Positions 24,327-31,361 of a DNA stretch of 34,497 nt are shown piece after piece. The position numbers were made by a program, and so were the translations under genes. Positions within the stretch are counted from its first letter, which is position 1; every line of letters starts with the position of its first letter. The notes under the pieces were generated by a model. That model saw only the letters and a program-made list of their open reading frames with translations. It ran no database searches and was not told the origin of the DNA. The DNA comes from Streptococcus cristatus (GTDB lineage Bacteria > Bacillota > Bacilli > Lactobacillales > Streptococcaceae): assembly GCF_001578775.1 (NCBI RefSeq), contig NZ_KQ969062.1, forward strand, positions 1,700,359-1,734,855, written 5' to 3'.

Positions 24327-24344
24327 TTTCTATTCTCCTTGTAA

Positions 24345-24371
24345 GTGGTTCAATCGATTTTCATCTCCCAC
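24345..24371 (-). promoter_or_regulatory. Likely L1-binding mRNA site before rplA
   Basis: On the minus strand GTGGGAG, GATGAAAATC and ACCAC occur in order, giving a GTGG/CCAC stem closing an asymmetric loop, about ten bases before the rplA ribosome-binding site. A very similar arrangement sits upstream of rplK. L1 autoregulatory sites are known on Firmicute L11-L1 mRNAs; the match here is by eye. Confidence 0.55.
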
Positions 24372-24406
24372 GTCACTCCTCGAAATGATGAAGTCTTGCG
24401 GGTTAT

Positions 24407-24506
24407 CAGTCTATTATTTTTCTTTTCCTACTTCGTTAAGTTCCTTTGCTGTACCTAAGTACAAGCCTCAGTCACTTGCCTAGTATGAAAAGTAACTAAT
24501 AGACTG
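24407..24506 (-). repeat. 100-base imperfect hairpin in the rplK-rplA spacer
   Basis: CAGTCTATTA (24506-24497) pairs perfectly with TAATAGACTG (24416-24407). Inside, CTTTTC and TACT pair with AGTA and GAAAAG, and the apex carries TTGTAC/GTACAG. It lies within the expected rplK-rplA transcript, 27 bases after the rplK stop. It has no T run and no coding potential. It could be an inserted repeat, an RNase processing site or a regulatory RNA structure. Confidence 0.65.
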
Positions 24507-24533
24507 CTGTGAGATTTTCTACTGTGTTATTGA

Positions 24534-24959
24534 TTAGTCAACAACAGTGAATCCCATAGAACGAGCAGTACCTTCGATCATACGCATTGCAGACTCAATG
24601 TTTGCTGCGTTCAAATCTGGCATCTTAGTTTCTGCAATTTCTTGTACTTGTGCACGAGTAACTGTAGCAACTTTCGTTTTGTTAGGTGTACCTGATCCTT
24701 TTTCAACACCTGCAGCTTTTTTCAAAAGAACAGCAGCTGGTGGTGTTTTTGTAACGAAAGTAAATGATTTGTCTTCATATACTGAGATAACAACTGGAAT
24801 GATCATACCAGCTTGGTCAGCTGTACGAGCGTTGAACTCTTTTGTGAATCCCATGATGTTGATACCAGCTTGACCAAGAGCAGGTCCAACTGGTGGAGCT
24901 GGAGTAGCTTTACCAGCAGGGATTTGCAATTTTACAAGTTTTTCGACTTTTTTAGCCAT
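24534..24959 (-). CDS. rplK: 50S ribosomal protein L11
   Basis: A 141-residue protein of exact family length. It binds the GTPase-associated region of 23S rRNA with its C-terminal domain and is needed for RelA activation. Family sequences include the N-terminal [27 protein letters not shown] region and the C-terminal signature [10 protein letters not shown]. The start has a near-perfect AAAGGAGG site. It is the first gene of the rplK-rplA operon; its leader contains a hairpin and an L1-binding-type structure, so both genes are probably under L1 feedback control. Confidence 0.98.
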   Translation of the reverse strand: MAKKVEKLVKLQIPAGKATPAPPVGPALGQAGINIMGFTKEFNARTADQAGMIIPVVISVYEDKSFTFVTKTPPAAVLLKKAAGVEKGSGTPNKTKVATVTRAQVQEIAETKMPDLNAANIESAMRMIEGTARSMGFTVVD

Positions 24960-24975
24960 TTTTAAATCCTCCTTT

Positions 24976-25012
24976 GTGGTTTTGGCGGTAATTAGAGATT
25001 TTTACCTCCCAC
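24976..25012 (-). promoter_or_regulatory. L1-type autoregulatory leader before rplK
   Basis: The minus strand carries GTGG (25012-25009) closing with CCAC (24979-24976), with an inner GGTAA/TTACC stem and the loop sequence AAAAATC. This reproduces the arrangement of the L1 rRNA/mRNA target. It ends a few bases before the rplK ribosome-binding site. Confidence 0.65.
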
Positions 25013-25033
25013 AAGTATGCTTTTTGCATACTT
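25013..25033 (-). other. Leader hairpin upstream of the L1 site
   Basis: Perfect 8-bp stem AAGTATGC/GCATACTT with a five-base loop, just downstream of the expected rplK transcription start. It may protect the 5' end of the mRNA. Confidence 0.55.
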
Positions 25034-25037
25034 TTCT

Positions 25038-25065
25038 ATTATACACTAATCTTTTCAAAATGCAA
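25038..25065 (-). promoter_or_regulatory. Promoter of rplK-rplA
   Basis: TTGCAT (25065-25060) and TATAAT (25043-25038), 16-base spacer, with TG just ahead of the -10; minus strand. Confidence 0.75.
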
Positions 25066-25093
25066 GAAAAATTCTTATATTTTCTCATTTTTA

Positions 25094-25102
25094 TGGTAAA
25101 AT
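25094..25102 (+). promoter_or_regulatory. Extended -10 promoter of the DUF3397-like gene
   Basis: TGgTAAAAT with the hexamer at 25097-25102. Only six bases separate it from the ATG at 25109, so the mRNA is predicted to be leaderless. Confidence 0.65.
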
Positions 25103-25108
25103 GGTTAC

Positions 25109-25456
25109 ATGTTATTATTAAAAATTGCTTCTGTATTATTTATTTTTTTAACACTTATCTTATCGATTATCGCGGTGAAGGTCTTCAGGCTAAGAAAATT
25201 TGGCTTGAATTTTGCAGATTTGGCTTTCCCTTTTTTTGCTATAGAGCTGTATATCATTTCAGACAAGGCCTTCTATCACAGTCTTTTACCCCACCTATTA
25301 TTAGTATTGTCTGGCCTGTCTATCGGTATCACAGCTTATTTTCTCAGGAAAAAACGGACTTTCTACTATCCCAAGTTCTTTAAATTTTTCTGGCGGGCTG
25401 GTTTTATCTTGACCTTCTTTATGTACCTAGCCATGGCCATCGCTCTCTTTTTATAA
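25109..25456 (+). CDS. DUF3397-like small membrane protein
   Basis: A 115-residue protein with four hydrophobic segments (KIASVLFIFLTLILSIIAV; FPFFAIELYIISDKAFYHSL; LLLVLSGLSIGITAYFL; RAGFILTFFMYLAMAIALFL) and a basic loop RKKRTFYYPKFFKFFWR. The stretch LNFADLAFPFFAIELYIISD fits the DUF3397 family of Firmicutes, of unknown function. There is no Shine-Dalgarno sequence; the -10 box lies six bases upstream of the ATG. It diverges from rplK and ends at a strong terminator, so it is monocistronic. Confidence 0.75.
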   Translation: MLLLKIASVLFIFLTLILSIIAVKVFRLRKFGLNFADLAFPFFAIELYIISDKAFYHSLLPHLLLVLSGLSIGITAYFLRKKRTFYYPKFFKFFWRAGFILTFFMYLAMAIALFL

Positions 25457-25468
25457 ATGTAAAACACA

Positions 25469-25501
25469 CCCCATCGGTCTGTACTGACCGATGGGGTTTT
25501 C
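25469..25501 (+). terminator. Strong terminator after the DUF3397-like gene
   Basis: Perfect 11-bp stem CCCCATCGGTC/GACCGATGGGG (25469-25479 and 25486-25496) followed by TTTT. Confidence 0.92.
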
Positions 25502-25550
25502 GTATGCGGAACTTACAAGTCATGCTTTATATCTTCCGATTCTCTTTCTT

Positions 25551-25937
25551 TTATTCATGTATTTCTAAAGGCAGACCATCCGGATCAAAGAAGAAAGCCA
25601 TCTTACGGCCATCAAAGTCATCATAGCGCAGCTCGGTATGGGGAATCTCCAAACGATCAAATTCCGCTAGCGTTTCTTCAACATCTGTCACTCGGAAAGC
25701 CAGATGCCGCAACCCAGTATGCTCTGGAGCAGGCAGGGCTGGCCGCTTAGGAGCCTCTTCCTTGATGAAAATTTCCAGCGTCAGATTTCCTTTACGGACA
25801 TTAAAGAGAATGTCCTTCTTGTCGGGTCGATGGTGCTCATCCAGCATGTCAAAGCCCAGCTTATCCACATAAAAATCCTTAGTCTTGGCATAATCATGAC
25901 CAATAATCGCAATATGGTGAATGCTATCTAGTTTCAT
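25551..25937 (-). CDS. VOC-family (glyoxalase I-like) metalloprotein
   Basis: A 128-residue vicinal-oxygen-chelate protein of the YaeR/GloA2 type. The two beta-alpha-beta repeats are visible: MKLDSIHHIAIIGHDYAKTKDFYVDKLGF and GLRHLAFRVTDVEETLAEFD. Potential metal ligands are the histidine in HHIAI, a glutamate in TLEIF, the histidine in LRHLAF and the glutamate in LPLEIHE. The ending AFFFDPDGLPLEIHE is typical. Relatives are lactoylglutathione lyase-like, but many have other or unknown substrates. It has an AAAGGAAAAAAG-type ribosome-binding site and lies downstream of ftsK in the same direction. Confidence 0.85.
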   Translation of the reverse strand: MKLDSIHHIAIIGHDYAKTKDFYVDKLGFDMLDEHHRPDKKDILFNVRKGNLTLEIFIKEEAPKRPALPAPEHTGLRHLAFRVTDVEETLAEFDRLEIPHTELRYDDFDGRKMAFFFDPDGLPLEIHE

Positions 25938-26031
25938 AACTTTTTTCCTTTCATTCTTCAGTAGAGAAAATCTGCTGGCAGATTTGTATTACAGGACATT
26001 ATTCTTGTTAACCAACTGCTCGGGAAAATGT

Positions 26032-28335
26032 TTAACTTGTCTGCAACACTTTTCTCGGCTTCGTTCCTTCGGCTGGTCCGATAACGCCTGCTGCTTCCAA
26101 TTCTTCCATGAGACGAGTGGCCCGATTAAAGCCGACCGAGAGTCGCCGCTGAATCATCGAAGCGCTGGCTTTCTGAGTCTCGATAACCAAGGCCTTGGCT
26201 TCCTCAAAGAGAGGATCGCCTTCATCATCGCCCCCGCCAGTATCCAAATCACTTTCAGATACTTCGCCTGGATCAAAACTATCATCATAGTCAGCTTCAG
26301 CTTGATTCTTGACAAAAGCTACGATTCGCTCCACATCTTCATCTGAAATGAAGGAGCCCTGCAGACGGACTGGATGATTTTCATCAATCGGCTTAAAGAG
26401 CATATCGCCACGTCCCAAAAGCTTTTCCGCTCCATTCTCATCCAGAATGGTCCGACTGTCTGTCCCACTGGAAACAGCAAAGGCAATCCGAGAGGGCACA
26501 TTAGCCTTAATCAGACCGGAGATAACATCTACAGATGGCCGCTGGGTAGCCAGAATCATGTGAATCCCAGCCGCACGCGCTTTCTGCCCCAGACGAATAA
26601 TGGCATCTTCCACTTCCTTGCTGGCCACCATCATAAGGTCAGCCAGCTCGTCCACGATGACGACGATTAAAGGCAGGGGCACCTGCTTGTAATCAGATTG
26701 AGCATTGTACTCAGCGACCTTAGCATTATAACCAGCAATATTACGAGCACCGACCTTGGAAAAGAGTTCATAGCGGTTTTCCATCTCATCCACGACCTTC
26801 TGCAATGCACGGCTAGCCTTGCGAGGATTGGTCACGACGGGGATAAGTAAGTGGGGAATGTCATTATAAACAGACAGCTCTACCATCTTAGGATCCACCA
26901 TCATAAACTTGACTTCATCCGGTCTGGCTTTCATGAGAATGCTAGCGATAATGCCGTTAACAGCTACTGATTTACCGGATCCAGTAGAACCCGCCACCAA
27001 GAGATGAGGCATCTTAGCTAAGTCAAAGGAGCGGACAGAGCCGTTGACAGCCTTCCCAAGTGGGATTTCTAGGAGCTTGCTGGCATCTGTCTTCGACTGT
27101 TCCCAAAGTTCTCGGAAAGTCACGGTCGCAATTTCAGAGTTAGGTACCTCAATCCCGACAAGGGATTTTCCAGGAATCGGCGCCTCAATCCGCACATCCT
27201 TAGCAGCTAGGGCAAGAGCCAAGTCATCCGCCAGATTGGAGATCCGATTGACCCGAACGCCGACAGCTGGCTTGACTTCGTACTTGGTGACAGAAGGCCC
27301 GATTTCAGCTCGCTCGACAGTAACCTTAATCCCAAAGCTAGCAAAGGTTTCTTCCAAAATTTTGATATTCTCTCGGACAATCCTCTTTTCCTTGGACTGA
27401 TTTTTAGGCTTGTCAGGCGCAAAGAGATTGATGGTCGGTAATTTATAGTCCAGACTTTCTTTAGCTGTAAAATCCACTTCTACATCTGTATCTGCCTCTG
27501 CTTCCTCCATTTCCTCGTCGCGGTCAAAGTCCAGGGGCTCATGAGGAGCATACTCTCCCGATTCAGCATAGTCCGCCTCATCAAAGTCCATAGGCAAGTA
27601 AGACAAATCCTCAACATCTAAAATCTCCCCCGTTTCAGGATCCACTTCAGCTTCTGCCTGCTCTACCTCAATGGCTTGCATAGCTGCCTGTGCAGCTTTC
27701 TCCTCCTGCTCAAGAAAACGAAGCTGACGTTTTTCTTCCTCTTTTTCTCTCCAGTTTTGGAAAGCCAGGCTAAATTTCTCAGCAAGATCATAAAGCGACC
27801 ATGGACTCATGAGCAGAGCCCCCAACAAAATCAGGAGCAGGCCAATGAAATAGGAGCCGATATTTGAAAAGAGAAAAGAAATCGGAGCATAAAGTGCCGC
27901 CCCAATCAACCCGCCACCAGCAAATGAGGTCACTTTAAAGGCCATCAAATCTGTCAGGACTCGCGTAAGCGTTGTAGATAAAACCTGCCCTTTCAAATGT
28001 AAAACATGTACAAAATAGGCTTGAAAAATTAAGCTTAGACCTAAGAAAAAGCTGATAAAGCCTGAGATTTTCCCCTCATGTTTGTGCAGCCACTTAAAGA
28101 AAAAGAGATAAAACAAGGCAGCCAGAATCGCCACATAGGCCAGACTCCCTACCAGAACCCGAATTAAATTATAGATGGTGACTCCAAAAGCGCCCAGCTT
28201 CAAAGCAGCAAACAACAAAGCGATAGCCAAAACAAAGGTGACTATCATCCGTCGAATCGCTTTCTGTCTTTCTAATTCCGCTTTTGTCGGTCGTCTCGTA
28301 GTGCGACCGTTTTTTGTATTTTTCTTATTTGCCAT
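26032..28335 (-). CDS. ftsK: FtsK/SpoIIIE DNA translocase
   Basis: A 767-residue protein when started at [10 protein letters not shown] (28335); an ATG nine bases further upstream overlaps the promoter -10 and is unlikely. Layout: a basic N-terminus, four hydrophobic segments in about residues 25-180, an acidic linker with many Asp and Glu (about 200-300), the RecA-like motor with Walker A GSTGSGKS near residue 450 and Walker B-like [13 protein letters not shown] near 555, and a C-terminal winged-helix gamma domain ([21 protein letters not shown]) that reads polar DNA sequences. It pumps chromosome DNA through the closing septum. There is no ribosome-binding site; the -10 box ends seven bases from the ATG. 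Confidence 0.95.
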   Translation of the reverse strand: MANKKNTKNGRTTRRPTKAELERQKAIRRMIVTFVLAIALLFAALKLGAFGVTIYNLIRVLVGSLAYVAILAALFYLFFFKWLHKHEGKISGFISFFLGLSLIFQAYFVHVLHLKGQVLSTTLTRVLTDLMAFKVTSFAGGGLIGAALYAPISFLFSNIGSYFIGLLLILLGALLMSPWSLYDLAEKFSLAFQNWREKEEEKRQLRFLEQEEKAAQAAMQAIEVEQAEAEVDPETGEILDVEDLSYLPMDFDEADYAESGEYAPHEPLDFDRDEEMEEAEADTDVEVDFTAKESLDYKLPTINLFAPDKPKNQSKEKRIVRENIKILEETFASFGIKVTVERAEIGPSVTKYEVKPAVGVRVNRISNLADDLALALAAKDVRIEAPIPGKSLVGIEVPNSEIATVTFRELWEQSKTDASKLLEIPLGKAVNGSVRSFDLAKMPHLLVAGSTGSGKSVAVNGIIASILMKARPDEVKFMMVDPKMVELSVYNDIPHLLIPVVTNPRKASRALQKVVDEMENRYELFSKVGARNIAGYNAKVAEYNAQSDYKQVPLPLIVVIVDELADLMMVASKEVEDAIIRLGQKARAAGIHMILATQRPSVDVISGLIKANVPSRIAFAVSSGTDSRTILDENGAEKLLGRGDMLFKPIDENHPVRLQGSFISDEDVERIVAFVKNQAEADYDDSFDPGEVSESDLDTGGGDDEGDPLFEEAKALVIETQKASASMIQRRLSVGFNRATRLMEELEAAGVIGPAEGTKPRKVLQTS

Positions 28336-28342
28336 AACTTTC

Positions 28343-28364
28343 ATTATACCATATTTTAAGATCT
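28343..28364 (-). promoter_or_regulatory. Promoter of ftsK, predicted leaderless
   Basis: Minus-strand TGgTATAAT with the hexamer at 28348-28343, seven bases from the ATG at 28335. A weak TTTAGA -35 lies 16 bases further upstream. Confidence 0.7.
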
Positions 28365-28373
28365 TCTAAACAG

Positions 28374-28402
28374 AAAACTAGCTGCCTTTTGCAACTAGTT
28401 TC
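28374..28402 (-). terminator. Terminator after the short PspC gene
   Basis: AAACTAG and TGC pair with GCA and CTAGTTT around one mismatch (28375-28385 with 28391-28401), followed by TTCTGTTT on the minus strand. It isolates the ftsK promoter from upstream transcription. Confidence 0.65.
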
Positions 28403-28406
28403 TGCC

Positions 28407-28556
28407 TTATTCTTCTGGCAAAATTACCCAGAAAATGAGGTAGGGAAGAAGTCCGATCCCATAAGCAAAAAAGGAAACTCCCCAGATAACACGGATAATG
28501 ACCGGATCTATATTAAAATATCGAGCCAAGCCGGAGCAAACTCCCTTCAGATACAT
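28407..28556 (-). CDS. Very short PspC-domain protein, possibly truncated
   Basis: A 49-residue frame, ATG at 28556 to TAA at 28409-28407, starts MYLKGVCSGLARYFNIDPVI and continues IRVIWGVSFFAYGIGLLPYL to a final VILPEE. This is the core of a PspC domain. Normal PspC proteins have about 10-15 more basic residues (RSxxNR-like) before GVCSGLA; here the frame is closed by a TAA eight codons upstream of the GTCTGC core region. No Shine-Dalgarno sequence is present, but an extended -10 (TGgTAAAAT, 28601-28596) lies upstream. It may be a working mini-PspC or a gene that lost its 5' end. It sits beside a clearly decayed gene. Confidence 0.6.
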   Translation of the reverse strand: MYLKGVCSGLARYFNIDPVIIRVIWGVSFFAYGIGLLPYLIFWVILPEE

Positions 28557-28595
28557 TACAAGTTTTTGTTAGATTAAACCAATGATTTTTATCTT

Positions 28596-28604
28596 ATTTT
28601 ACCA
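28596..28604 (-). promoter_or_regulatory. Extended -10 upstream of the short PspC gene
   Basis: Minus-strand TGgTAAAAT with the hexamer at 28596-28601, 39 bases from the ATG at 28556. Confidence 0.45.
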
Positions 28605-28654
28605 TAATTTTTCCTCAAATAATTGTTGGAACTTCACTATCGCCCTCAAAATCT

Positions 28655-28947
28655 TCAACTTTTTCTTAATTCGGGAAAGGTTTCTGGATACGCCCTAGTA
28701 TAAAAGGCGAGAGCGGTCTAACCAAGAGAAAGTTGAGGGAAACAACCATTACAAAATTTATTCCCCAAGTTCCCAAATAGCGTTCCACTAACAAGGATAC
28801 ACCCTAATATTTTGCCAGTGCTTATGTTGATCTTTCAAAAAACGAAAGAGCAGATCTTTGACCAATGGTCCCACTAAAAGAACATCTATTAGAAATGCTA
28901 CTATAAAACCAGATGAACAAGATAGCTTCCTTAAAATTTATAGGCAC
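28655..28947 (-). pseudogene. Decayed DUF2798-like membrane protein gene
   Basis: The minus strand shows pieces of one membrane protein in different frames. GTG-PINFKEAILFIW starts at 28947. A second piece, SGFIVAFLIDVLLVGPLVKD followed by LLFRFLKDQ, is in another frame. A third, TWGINFVMVVSLNFLLVRPL followed by SPFILGRIQ, stops at 28657-28655. The order N-FKEA, membrane helix, VGPL, second half with a repeated LLVRPL fits DUF2798 proteins, which have two similar halves. Several frameshifts and stops separate the pieces, and no intact frame exists, so it cannot make the full protein. The family call is from memory of the pattern. The rest of the 28557-29101 stretch holds nothing else I recognise. 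Confidence 0.6.
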
Positions 28948-29101
28948 AAGTGCTCCATTTCTGAAGTATCACATTCATTCTAGCATATATATTTTTTCTA
29001 ACAGGCAGAGATTTCAAGAAAGTGTTTCTATAGCTCAGATTGGTAATCTCTAGCTATTTTTGCTAGACTATTTAGAAGAAAATATCGGAAAGGAGAATAG
29101 T

Positions 29102-29521
29102 ATGCGAGCAGGTGTGATTGTCTACAATCCTTTCTTGGACAAGATTTTGCTCATTCACCGCTGGAAGAATGGACAAGAGTATTTGGTAATTCCCGGTGGG
29201 ACTATCGAACTTGGAGAAGGACCTCTAGAAGCCGCCTTACGGGAAATGAAAGAAGAAGTCAATCTTAACTTTTCTGCTGACCAGCTGTACACAGCTTTTT
29301 CCCTGAACAATCAGGGAAAAGAGGAGTATTATTTTTACACCAGTCTAAGTACGGATGAGACTCCACTCATGCAGGGCGAGGAGCTTGAGCGCAGTAGTCG
29401 CCAAAACATTTACCAGCCCGAATGGGTCAGCTTGCAAGAACTTTACAACTACAATCTGCGTCCAGAAAGCCTCAAATCCTTGCTCTTGGAATTTCTGACG
29501 CAGGAAAGTTTGAAAAACTAA
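29102..29521 (+). CDS. Nudix hydrolase
   Basis: A 139-residue protein starting MRAGVIVYNPFLDKILLIHR at 29102, chosen over the frame opening at 29060 because an AAGGAG site lies seven bases upstream. The Nudix box is GGTIELGE, seven residues, REMKEEVNL; the usual glycine after EE is asparagine at the next-but-one position, a small deviation. The catalytic glutamates are all present. The substrate is unknown. The protein differs from the Nudix hydrolase at the left window edge. Its 3' end contains the -35 box of the downstream lipoprotein gene. Confidence 0.88.
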   Translation: MRAGVIVYNPFLDKILLIHRWKNGQEYLVIPGGTIELGEGPLEAALREMKEEVNLNFSADQLYTAFSLNNQGKEEYYFYTSLSTDETPLMQGEELERSSRQNIYQPEWVSLQELYNYNLRPESLKSLLLEFLTQESLKN

Positions 29522-29538
29522 AGCACTTATAGTAAAAT
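29510..29538 (+). promoter_or_regulatory. Promoter of the SlrA-like gene
   Basis: TTGAAA (29510-29515) and TAAAAT (29533-29538), 17-base spacer. The -35 lies within the last codons of the Nudix gene. Confidence 0.7.
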
Positions 29539-29576
29539 AGCAATAGTTCATAAACTTACGCATAGAAAGGTTATTT

Positions 29577-30371
29577 ATGAAAAAAATCATTCTTTTTAGT
29601 CTTTTATCTGCACTTGCTCTGACAGGCTGCTCCACTAAAGAAGATTCTACTACCAAGTCCTCCAGTGCTACTAAGCAGTCTTCTGCTAGCGATACCAGCT
29701 CTGAGGCAGCTGAAGCTCAAAAACTCCGTGAACAGTACAAGGATGCTATGACCAATGAAAATGCCAACTTCCCACAACTATCTACAGAAGTTGCCGAAGA
29801 TGAGGCTGGAGTCAAGATTATCACAACACAAGGAGACATTCGCCTCAAGCTGTTTCCTAAATACGCTCCTTTAGCTGTCGAAAATTTTCTGACACATGCA
29901 AAGGAAGGCTATTATAACGGTGTGATTTTCCACCGCGTTATCAATGATTTCATGATTCAGACAGGCGATCCTAAAGGAGATGGCACGGGTGGCGAATCTA
30001 TTTGGAAAGGCAAGAATGAGTCTATTGACTCAGGAAATGGCTTCAAGAATGAATATTCTCCTTACCTCTACAACTTGCGTGGTGCACTAGCCATGGCCAA
30101 TGCTGGAAAAGACACCAACGGCAGTCAATTTTTCATCAACCAAAGCAAGAAAGACTTATCCAAACAATTACCGACCGACACCTTCCCAGCTAAAATCATT
30201 GAAGCTTACAAAAACGGCGGAAATCCAAGCCTTGACGGTGGCTATACTGTCTTTGGTCAAGTCATTGAAGGTATGGACGTAGTAGACAAAATTGCTGCCA
30301 CAGAAACTGGCGATAAAGATAAACCCAAAACAGATATTAAAATCGAAAAGATTGAAATTATAAAAGAATAG
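29577..30371 (+). CDS. slrA: Cyclophilin-type peptidyl-prolyl isomerase lipoprotein (SlrA-like)
   Basis: A 264-residue lipoprotein. The signal peptide MKKIILFSLLSALALTGCS ends in the lipobox LTGC, so cysteine 18 is predicted to be lipidated and the protein anchored on the outer membrane face. A Ser/Thr/Lys-rich linker follows (about 19-50). The cyclophilin domain spans about residues 80-264, with ITTQGDIRLKLFPKYAPLAVENF, the core VIFHRVINDFMIQTGDPKGDGTGG carrying the catalytic arginine region, and GALAMANAGKDTNGSQFFI. It speeds proline isomerisation in secreted proteins; pneumococcal SlrA contributes to colonisation. It has its own promoter and a two-way terminator downstream. Confidence 0.93.
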   Translation: MKKIILFSLLSALALTGCSTKEDSTTKSSSATKQSSASDTSSEAAEAQKLREQYKDAMTNENANFPQLSTEVAEDEAGVKIITTQGDIRLKLFPKYAPLAVENFLTHAKEGYYNGVIFHRVINDFMIQTGDPKGDGTGGESIWKGKNESIDSGNGFKNEYSPYLYNLRGALAMANAGKDTNGSQFFINQSKKDLSKQLPTDTFPAKIIEAYKNGGNPSLDGGYTVFGQVIEGMDVVDKIAATETGDKDKPKTDIKIEKIEIIKE

Positions 30372-30430
30372 GAAAAAGTCAACTCGAGTTCTCTCATCTT
30401 ATGAGTTAGGTCTTAGTGCCAATAAAACAA

Positions 30431-30463
30431 AAAACCAGTCCCCAAAAAACGAGGACTGGTTTT
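30431..30463. terminator. Two-way terminator after the SlrA-like gene
   Basis: Perfect 11-bp AAAACCAGTCC/GGACTGGTTTT stem (30431-30441 and 30453-30463). It ends the plus-strand gene and, on the other strand, can end the ldcB operon that stops at 30570. Confidence 0.88.
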
Positions 30464-30569
30464 ACTATGCATTTTTCTAATCATCCAGCAGTTCAACTCC
30501 ACTTTTAAAGTGAGATATGTAGCTTCTAACTTTTGAGAATAAGGTAGATGCTGAGTCTGCAATTAGATT

Positions 30570-31352
30570 TTACTGGGCATAATTACCACCTGTAAAATGA
30601 TAATACTCTTCCAGTGTGAGACCAGATTCGGAAATTTCCTTGGCCTCTTTTCCTACATAGCGTAAATGCCAACTTTCAGGCACATAGCCAGTAGACCCCT
30701 CCTTGCCAACAGGATAGCGTACTACAAAACCATATTTATAGGCATTGTCCAAGAGCCACTGACTAGCTCCAGCTTCTTCAACCAGATTGCCGCTACTATC
30801 AATCAGATCAAATGCTAAACCAGTTTGGTGCTCGCTGTAGCCTGGTCTTGCCGAATAACGATCAGCCGCAGCTTGTCCATCTCGATTCACATAACTTTGA
30901 TAAAGGTCTACCTGAGTTTGATAGCTACGAAAACCGCTATATTGGTTGCTGATAGGATAACCTTTGGACTGCATATCTGCGATTAACTTAAGTAGTTCTG
31001 CTTTAGCAGTCGGATCCTCACCTGGATTGTAATCAGCTGATAATGGATAGTGTTTATTGGCGATGACTATTTCGTCATATTTCCCTTGAACGCTATAATA
31101 GCTTCCATTGTAAGAAACATTTTTATCAACAGTTACGTCCTGTTTCTGCTCCTTCTTAGACTCCGCACTATCCGATTCACTCCTTGTATCTTGGCTAGAT
31201 GACCGGTCTTTTTCAGCCTCTTTTTTTTCAACAGATACCTTTGAGCTACTTGCCTGCTTGTTTGTACTACTTTCAGTCTTGTCTTTGGCTGCTGAACAAG
31301 CACTTAAAACCAAGACTGACATTGCTAGAAAAATAAGTTTATTATATTTCAT
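30570..31352 (-). CDS. ldcB: LdcB/VanY-type D-Ala or L,D-carboxypeptidase lipoprotein
   Basis: A 260-residue lipoprotein. The signal peptide MKYNKLIFLAMSVLVLSACS has lipobox LSAC with the cysteine at 19. A Ser/Lys/Glu-rich linker runs to about residue 75, then the M15B peptidase domain. Zinc and catalytic motifs are SEHQTGLAFDLID (SxHxxGxAxD) near residue 178 and ESWHLRYVG (ExxWH) near 227; QYSGFRSYQTQVDLYQSY is also typical. Such enzymes trim stem peptides of peptidoglycan; pneumococcal LdcB/DacB removes the terminal D-alanine of tetrapeptides. It starts nine bases after the TcaA-like gene, so it is the last gene of a three-gene envelope operon. Confidence 0.9.
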   Translation of the reverse strand: MKYNKLIFLAMSVLVLSACSAAKDKTESSTNKQASSSKVSVEKKEAEKDRSSSQDTRSESDSAESKKEQKQDVTVDKNVSYNGSYYSVQGKYDEIVIANKHYPLSADYNPGEDPTAKAELLKLIADMQSKGYPISNQYSGFRSYQTQVDLYQSYVNRDGQAAADRYSARPGYSEHQTGLAFDLIDSSGNLVEEAGASQWLLDNAYKYGFVVRYPVGKEGSTGYVPESWHLRYVGKEAKEISESGLTLEEYYHFTGGNYAQ

Positions 31353-31361
31353 TGTATTCCA

